11,506 nucleotides of DNA from Alectryocaccomicrobium faecavium (lineage in GTDB: Bacteria > Bacillota > Clostridia > Christensenellales > Aristaeellaceae). A program made the position numbers and the translations under genes. The DNA lies in contig DVOT01000203.1 in assembly GCA_018713425.1 (NCBI GenBank), forward strand, positions 1 to 11,506. The letters are read 5' to 3'. The notes beneath the pieces were generated by a model. The model ran no database searches and was not told the DNA's origin. It saw only the letters and a program-made list of their open reading frames with translations. Positions 6,751 to 11,506 of this stretch are shown piece after piece; the stretch's first letter is position 1; each line of letters starts with the position of its first letter.

Positions 6751-7979
6751 CAGAAAGCATCCTGCAAAACATTCGCGGGCAGATTGCCCACTTAAAAACC
6801 ATTCCCAATGGATTTTACGCCAAGCGGTTTCGCGATATCGAGCCGGGCGACGTGCGCTCGCAGGCGGATTTTGAGGCGCTGCCCTTTGCGGACAAGGACG
6901 ATTTGCGCGCAGCTTATCCGCTGGGCCTGGCCGCCGTGCCGGAAGAGCAGATTGTGCGCATCCACTCTTCCAGCGGCACCACGGGCACGCCGGTGATCAT
7001 CCCCTATACGAAAAAGGACGTGGCCGATTGGGCGCTGATGTTCAAGCGCTGTTACGAGATCGCCGGCGTCACGGCCAAGGATCGCGTGCAGATCACGCCC
7101 GGTTATGGCCTGTGGACCGCGGGCATCGGCTTCCAGGCGGGCTGCGAGCTGCTGGGCGCGATGGCCATTCCCATGGGGCCGGGCAACACGGATAAGCAAC
7201 TGCGCTTTATGGAGGATATGGGCAGCACCGTGCTGGGCGCCACTTCGTCTTACGCGCTTCTCTTAGCGGAGGAGATCGCCCGGCGCGGCATCCGCGATAA
7301 ACTCAAGCTGAAAAAGGGCATCATCGGTTCCGAGCGCTGGGGCGAAAAAATGCGCAAGCGCATCGCCAGCGAACTGGGCGTTTCGCTGTATGACATCTAT
7401 GGGCTGACGGAAATCTATGGCCCGGGCATCGGCATCAGCTGCGACGAGGACAGCGGCATGCATATGTTCGATGACTATGTGTATTTTGAAATCGTCGATC
7501 CCAAAACCGGTAAGCCCGTGCCCGAGGGCACCATTGGTGAATTGGTGATCACCACCTTGCAAAAGGAAGGCGCGCCGCTCATCCGCTATCGCACGCACGA
7601 TTTGACCCGCGCCATTCCCGGAAAATGCCCGTGCGGCTGCGCGTATCCGCGCGTGGGCATGATTCTGGGCCGCACCGACGATATGGTGAAGGTGAAGGGC
7701 GTGAACATTTTCCCTGGACAAATCGACGAAACCCTGCGCGATGTGGAGGGCGTGAGCAGCGAATACCAGGTGATGATCGACCATCTGGAAGGCAAGGATA
7801 TCATTACCCTCTTTTTTGAAACCGAATGGACGGGCGAGGCGCGCGAGACGCTGGCCGAGCGGGTGAAACAGCACGTGAAGGCGCACATCGGCGTGAGCGT
7901 GGTGCCCAAGCCTGTGGATATGGGCGAATTGCCCCGCAGCGAAAAGAAATCCACGCGGATTTTTGATAACCGGTATTGA
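6741..7979 (+). CDS. paaK: Phenylacetate-CoA ligase family (arylacetate-CoA ligase, AMP-forming)
   Basis: The enzyme activates an arylacetate with ATP to the arylacetyl-AMP and then the CoA thioester (EC 6.2.1.30 type). The 412 residues carry the ANL nucleotide loop HSSSGTTGTP (75-84), YGLTE (220-224) and the hinge/C-terminal block RTDDMVKVKG (311-320) followed by NIFPGQI. CPCGC just before that block is common in PaaK enzymes. The start at 6741 follows AAGGAGG (6727-6733) by seven bases and overlaps the end of iorB by ten. The first 20-25 residues of longer PaaK proteins appear to be missing, but all catalytic motifs are present. Directly behind iorAB it shares the arylacetyl-CoA intermediate. 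It could make that ester from free arylacetate or, less likely, release it. The preferred aryl group (indole, phenyl or hydroxyphenyl) cannot be told from sequence. Confidence 0.93.
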   Translation: MQMTESILQNIRGQIAHLKTIPNGFYAKRFRDIEPGDVRSQADFEALPFADKDDLRAAYPLGLAAVPEEQIVRIHSSSGTTGTPVIIPYTKKDVADWALMFKRCYEIAGVTAKDRVQITPGYGLWTAGIGFQAGCELLGAMAIPMGPGNTDKQLRFMEDMGSTVLGATSSYALLLAEEIARRGIRDKLKLKKGIIGSERWGEKMRKRIASELGVSLYDIYGLTEIYGPGIGISCDEDSGMHMFDDYVYFEIVDPKTGKPVPEGTIGELVITTLQKEGAPLIRYRTHDLTRAIPGKCPCGCAYPRVGMILGRTDDMVKVKGVNIFPGQIDETLRDVEGVSSEYQVMIDHLEGKDIITLFFETEWTGEARETLAERVKQHVKAHIGVSVVPKPVDMGELPRSEKKSTRIFDNRY

Positions 7980-7997
7980 GGCGGAAACAGAGCGGCA

Positions 7998-8004
7998 AAG
8001 GAGG
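7998..8004 (+). promoter_or_regulatory. Ribosome binding site deciding a TTG start
   Basis: AAGGAGG lies seven bases before TTG 8012. The nearer ATG at 8007 is out of frame and hits a stop two codons later (ATG GCT TGA). The in-frame TTG at 7976 has no comparable site. The methyltransferase therefore most likely starts at 8012 with the rare TTG codon. Confidence 0.75.
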
Positions 8005-8011
8005 GGATGGC

Positions 8012-8803
8012 TTGAACGCAAAGGAATCCATGGAGCGGTTTTATGCGGGAGAAAATGAAGAGGCCCGACTGCTTTCCCGGCATGGCCAGGTAGAGTATCG
8101 CACAACCATGCGATTTATCGAGCGCTATCTCCAGACGGGCATGCGCGTGGCGGATATTGGCGCGGGCACGGGGCGCTATGCGCTGGCGCTCGCCCGGCAA
8201 GGCTGCGCCGTGGACGCGGTGGAATTGGTGGAAAGCAACCTTTCTCGCCTGCGGGAAAACGCGCGGGCCGAAAAGTCCATTCGCGCGTTTCAGGGCGATG
8301 CGATAGCGCTGGATTTTTTGCCCAGCGGCGCGTATGATATTGTGCTGCTTCTGGGCCCGCTGTATCATTTGTTTTCGCGCGAGGAGCGCGAGCGCGCCCT
8401 TGGCGAGGCTGTGCGCCTCGCCAGGCCGGGCGGCGTGATTTTCGCCGCGTATTGCCTGATGGACGCTTCCATTCTGGGCTATGGGTTTATGCGGGGGCAT
8501 GTGCAAGAATTGCTTGAGAAGGGCCTGCTGGACACGGAGCGGTTCATTGCCCGCTCGCGGCCCGAGGAGGTTTTTCAGCTCAGCCGCGTGGAGGATATTG
8601 AGGCGCTGGCGCAAACGCAGCCGGTAGAAAGGCTGCATTTGGTGGCCACCGACCTGGCCACGCTGTATATGCGCGATTGCGTGGACGCCATGGATGACGA
8701 CACATTTGCCCTCTATCTGAAATATCACTTTTTTCTGTGCGAACGGCGCGATATGATTGGCGCATCGCACCATGCCCTGGATGTGCTGCGCAAGCGGACG
8801 TGA
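8012..8803 (+). CDS. Class I SAM-dependent methyltransferase
   Basis: This 263-residue protein transfers a methyl group from S-adenosylmethionine to an unidentified acceptor. Motif I, VADIGAGTGRYALALA (about 46-61), binds SAM. VDAVELVESNL follows as the acidic motif II. GDAIALDF and DIVLLLGPLYHLF are motifs III/IV, and ARPGGVIFAAY is the post-strand-V turn. The N-terminus, AKESMERFYAGENEEARLLSRHGQVEY, resembles a family common in Clostridia that is usually annotated only as 'class I SAM-dependent methyltransferase'. It follows paaK by 32 bases with its own strong ribosome site and precedes the terminator, so it is likely the last gene of the T-box operon. A link to arylacetate metabolism is possible but not shown. 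Start chosen at TTG 8012. Confidence 0.88.
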   Translation: MNAKESMERFYAGENEEARLLSRHGQVEYRTTMRFIERYLQTGMRVADIGAGTGRYALALARQGCAVDAVELVESNLSRLRENARAEKSIRAFQGDAIALDFLPSGAYDIVLLLGPLYHLFSREERERALGEAVRLARPGGVIFAAYCLMDASILGYGFMRGHVQELLEKGLLDTERFIARSRPEEVFQLSRVEDIEALAQTQPVERLHLVATDLATLYMRDCVDAMDDDTFALYLKYHFFLCERRDMIGASHHALDVLRKRT

Positions 8804-8825
8804 GCGGGCAAAGCGTGGAAAACGG

Positions 8826-8880
8826 CGGTCTGGCCGCGGAAAAGCCCCTGATTTTTTGGGGCGTTTCAGCGGCCAGACCG
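8826..8880. terminator. Bidirectional terminator between convergent genes
   Basis: A perfect 12-bp inverted repeat, CGGTCTGGCCGC (8826-8837) and GCGGCCAGACCG (8869-8880), encloses a second hairpin, GCCCC (8844-8848)/GGGGC (8858-8862). On the minus strand the inner hairpin is followed by TTTT, giving a standard terminator for the DUF6054-like gene. On the plus strand the outer stem is followed by a short TTTATGCGTTT. Its position between the stop codons of two converging genes supports the call. Confidence 0.8.
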
Positions 8881-8900
8881 TTTATGCGTTTGCGAGGTTT

Positions 8901-9245
8901 TTAGTGAGCGTTTTCGATATAGCCTTCCAGCGCGTCGAAGGCGGAGCGGGCGAAGCTGGCGCTGGCGCCCCAATCGAAGCGAATGAAGATGCCTTCGCCG
9001 CCACCGCCGCCCACCGAGCGCACGCGCGTTTGGCCCGAAAAATCGTCGATGAGCACGCTGAGGGTGAGGCGGTTGCCTGCGCGGTAATAGAATTTTTCAA
9101 ATACCATGGCGATGAGCGTTTTATCGGCCGCTTGCCGCCGCACTTCGTCCAGGCACTCGCCGGAGATAGAATTTAAAATGTGCGCGCGGATTTTGTCCGC
9201 CGCTTGTTGCGGCGAAAGGGAAACCGTGGCTTCGTATGTTTCCAT
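8901..9245 (-). CDS. DUF6054-like small protein
   Basis: This 114-residue protein starts METYEATVSLSPQQAADKI. It contains FEKFYYRAGNRLTLSVLIDDF, the glycine run SVGGGGGEGIFIRFDWGAS and a final helix FARSAFDALEGYI. I recognise this layout (amphipathic start, 'VFEKYY-R-GNR', 'SGGGxG-FFRFDWGA') as the DUF6054 family of Bacillota, whose function is unknown to me. No signal peptide or membrane segment is seen, so it is probably cytoplasmic. GGAAAGGAG on the minus strand (9254-9262) is a good ribosome site eight bases before the ATG. It is transcribed away from groES and converges on the methyltransferase, sharing its terminator. The family call is from memory. The gene itself is supported by its ribosome site and coding composition. 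Confidence 0.75.
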   Translation of the reverse strand: METYEATVSLSPQQAADKIRAHILNSISGECLDEVRRQAADKTLIAMVFEKFYYRAGNRLTLSVLIDDFSGQTRVRSVGGGGGEGIFIRFDWGASASFARSAFDALEGYIENAH

Positions 9246-9280
9246 GGATTTCTCTCCTTTCCGGGCATGGTTCTGCCGCT

Positions 9281-9286
9281 ATTGTA
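9281..9286 (-). promoter_or_regulatory. Possible -10 element for the DUF6054-like gene
   Basis: TACAAT reads on the minus strand 35 bases before the start codon. No convincing -35 lies 16-18 bases upstream; the nearest candidate, TTGGTG, is at 20 bases. The promoter may be weak or activator-dependent. Confidence 0.4.
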
Positions 9287-9316
9287 GGGCGCGGCGCGTG
9301 CGTTTGCACCAATACC

Positions 9317-9334
9317 GTGTTAAATCTTTGACAC
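9317..9334. promoter_or_regulatory. Rex- or FNR/Crp-like palindrome
   Basis: GTGTTAAATCTTTGACAC is an 18-bp imperfect palindrome; eight of the nine symmetric pairs match, not counting the central TC as a pair. Its core TGTTAAATCTTTGACA resembles the clostridial Rex site TTGTTAANNNNTTAACAA, with one deviation in each half. It lies upstream of the minus-strand TACAAT and about 120 bases upstream of the groES promoter. The regulator is inferred, not shown. Confidence 0.35.
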
Positions 9335-9418
9335 ATTTTAGAGAAGCGGAGAAAACAGACGGAAATCAAAGATGGCATGGTAGGAATCGATGATATTCAC
9401 GAAATTTGGCTCAAAACG

Positions 9419-9442
9419 CCGGGAATTCCCAGGAATTCCCGG
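9419..9442. repeat. Perfect 11-bp inverted repeat of twin GGAATTCC palindromes
   Basis: CCGGGAATTCC (9419-9429) and GGAATTCCCGG (9432-9442) are exact inverse copies separated by CA. Each arm contains the self-palindrome GGAATTCC, and the two copies start ten bases apart, about one helical turn. The element ends nine bases before the groES -35. It could be an operator or activator site. No T-tract follows, so a terminator is unlikely. Confidence 0.7.
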
Positions 9443-9451
9443 GCTCGCCAC

Positions 9452-9480
9452 TTGCACAAAAGGGGCTTTTTGGATACACT
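9452..9480 (+). promoter_or_regulatory. groESL promoter (sigma-A type)
   Basis: TTGCAC (9452-9457) and TACACT (9475-9480) are spaced by 17 bases. The predicted start near 9487 places CIRCE at about +9 to +35, the usual location for HrcA to block transcription. Confidence 0.75.
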
Positions 9481-9494
9481 ATCCACAGTGCCTG

Positions 9495-9521
9495 TTAGCA
9501 CTCAAATGAATCGAGTGCTAA
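9495..9521 (+). promoter_or_regulatory. CIRCE operator (HrcA binding site)
   Basis: TTAGCACTC, a nine-base spacer and GAGTGCTAA match the CIRCE consensus perfectly in both arms. HrcA bound here represses groESL until heat or misfolded protein draws GroEL away from the repressor. hrcA itself is not in the window. Confidence 0.98.
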
Positions 9522-9552
9522 CAACTCTACACCATTCAGGAGGGACTTAGAG

Positions 9553-9837
9553 ATGAAGATCATGCCTTTGGGCGATCGCGTCGTGATCCAGAACGTCGGC
9601 GCGGAAGAGCAGACGAAGGGCGGATTGTATTTGGCCACCACCGCGAAGGAAAAGCCGCAGATGGCCGTTGTTTTGGCTGTGGGCCCGGGTGGCAATGTGG
9701 ATGGCAAGGAAATCACCATGCATGTGAAGGAAGGCCAGAAAGTTATTTATTCCAAGTATGCCGGCACCGAGGTTAAGCTGGATGGCGAGGAATACATCCT
9801 CGTGCGCCAGTCTGACATTCTCGCGGTCGTAGAATAA
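9553..9837 (+). CDS. groES: Co-chaperonin GroES (Cpn10)
   Basis: The 94-residue GroES forms the heptameric lid of the GroEL chamber in the cytoplasm. MKIMPLGDRVVIQ and the C-terminal GEEYILVRQSDILAVVE frame the usual beta-barrel, and YSKYAGTEVKLDGEEY is the conserved region around the roof. The mobile loop (about 16-34) reads AEEQTKGGLYLATTAKEKPQ. The GroEL-contact tripeptide is Leu-Tyr-Leu rather than the common Ile-Val-Leu, and the usual Pro-Asp after it is replaced. AGGAGGG is eight bases before the ATG. The gene lies under a perfect CIRCE and is followed by groEL after 14 bases, so the pair is one heat-shock operon. Length and context are fully normal. Confidence 0.98.
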   Translation: MKIMPLGDRVVIQNVGAEEQTKGGLYLATTAKEKPQMAVVLAVGPGGNVDGKEITMHVKEGQKVIYSKYAGTEVKLDGEEYILVRQSDILAVVE

Positions 9838-9851
9838 GGAGGAAGATCGCA

Positions 9852-11483
<1,632 letters not shown>

Positions 11484-11506
11484 GAATAATCCATTGCTCA
11501 ATTGGG

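Larger units (their letters stand above)
9246..9552. other. Divergent regulatory region between DUF6054-like gene and groES
   Basis: These 307 bases contain no supported gene. They hold the ribosome site and possible -10 of the minus-strand gene, the Rex-like palindrome, the twin GGAATTCC palindrome, the groES promoter, CIRCE and the groES ribosome site AGGAGGG (9538-9544). I see nothing definite in 9335-9418, which is comparatively AT-rich. Confidence 0.7.

Noticed and set aside
7976..8011. TTG 7976 or ATG 8007 as the methyltransferase start
   Set aside because: TTG 7976 lacks a ribosome site and overlaps the paaK stop. ATG 8007 is out of frame and stops after two codons. TTG 8012 fits the AGGAGG spacing and the family's usual N-terminus.
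9328..9356. TTGACA at 9328-9333 as a plus-strand promoter
   Set aside because: No acceptable -10 lies 16-18 bases downstream (GAAAAC/AAAACA). The groES promoter at 9452-9480 is better placed.
11484..11506. Terminator after groEL
   Set aside because: Only 23 bases remain. CCATTG...CAATTGG could begin a hairpin, but no T-tract is visible before the window ends.

Overview
The window looks like chromosomal DNA of a GC-rich, low-oxygen Gram-positive bacterium, most likely Bacillota/Clostridia. This rests on a canonical T-box riboswitch, a perfect CIRCE (HrcA) operator in front of groESL, strong AGGAGG-type ribosome sites, a ferredoxin-dependent 2-oxoacid oxidoreductase, and a small DUF6054-like protein typical of this phylum. 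No tRNA, rRNA, CRISPR array or complete mobile element was seen.

Layout. (1) Bases 1-794 are a scruffy accessory stretch. They hold the end of an upstream gene, an 89-codon ORF resembling only the C-terminal tail of Rpn/PD-(D/E)XK 'transposase-nuclease' proteins and built on a 36-bp tandem repeat, two hairpins, and a lysine-rich reverse-strand ORF that may be a gene remnant. A sigma-A-type promoter closes the stretch. (2) Bases 795-3989 encode a cytoplasmic GH38 alpha-mannosidase, apparently a single-gene unit. (3) Bases 4034-8880 are one transcription unit. A strong promoter drives a T-box leader with a complete antiterminator/terminator switch. It is followed by overlapping iorA, iorB and paaK, then a SAM-dependent methyltransferase 32 nt downstream, and it ends at a large bidirectional terminator. 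(4) On the minus strand is a small DUF6054-like gene, convergent with that unit. (5) Bases 9246-9552 are a regulatory region with a Rex/FNR-like palindrome, a twin GGAATTCC palindrome, a promoter and CIRCE. They precede groES-groEL, which is complete at 11483.

The most interesting unit is the T-box operon. IorAB interconverts arylpyruvates (such as indolepyruvate) and arylacetyl-CoA with ferredoxin and CO2. PaaK activates arylacetates to the CoA thioesters. A T-box normally switches genes on when a particular tRNA is uncharged, that is, when the amino acid is scarce. That is the wrong sign for amino-acid catabolism. It fits the reverse, reductive direction: arylacetate to arylacetyl-CoA to arylpyruvate to aromatic amino acid. 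My fold of Stem I places UGG (Trp) at the specifier position, which would make this a tryptophan-from-indoleacetate salvage operon. The discriminator contact in the antiterminator (UGGU) is not the ideal match for a bacterial tRNA-Trp, so the amino-acid assignment remains an inference.
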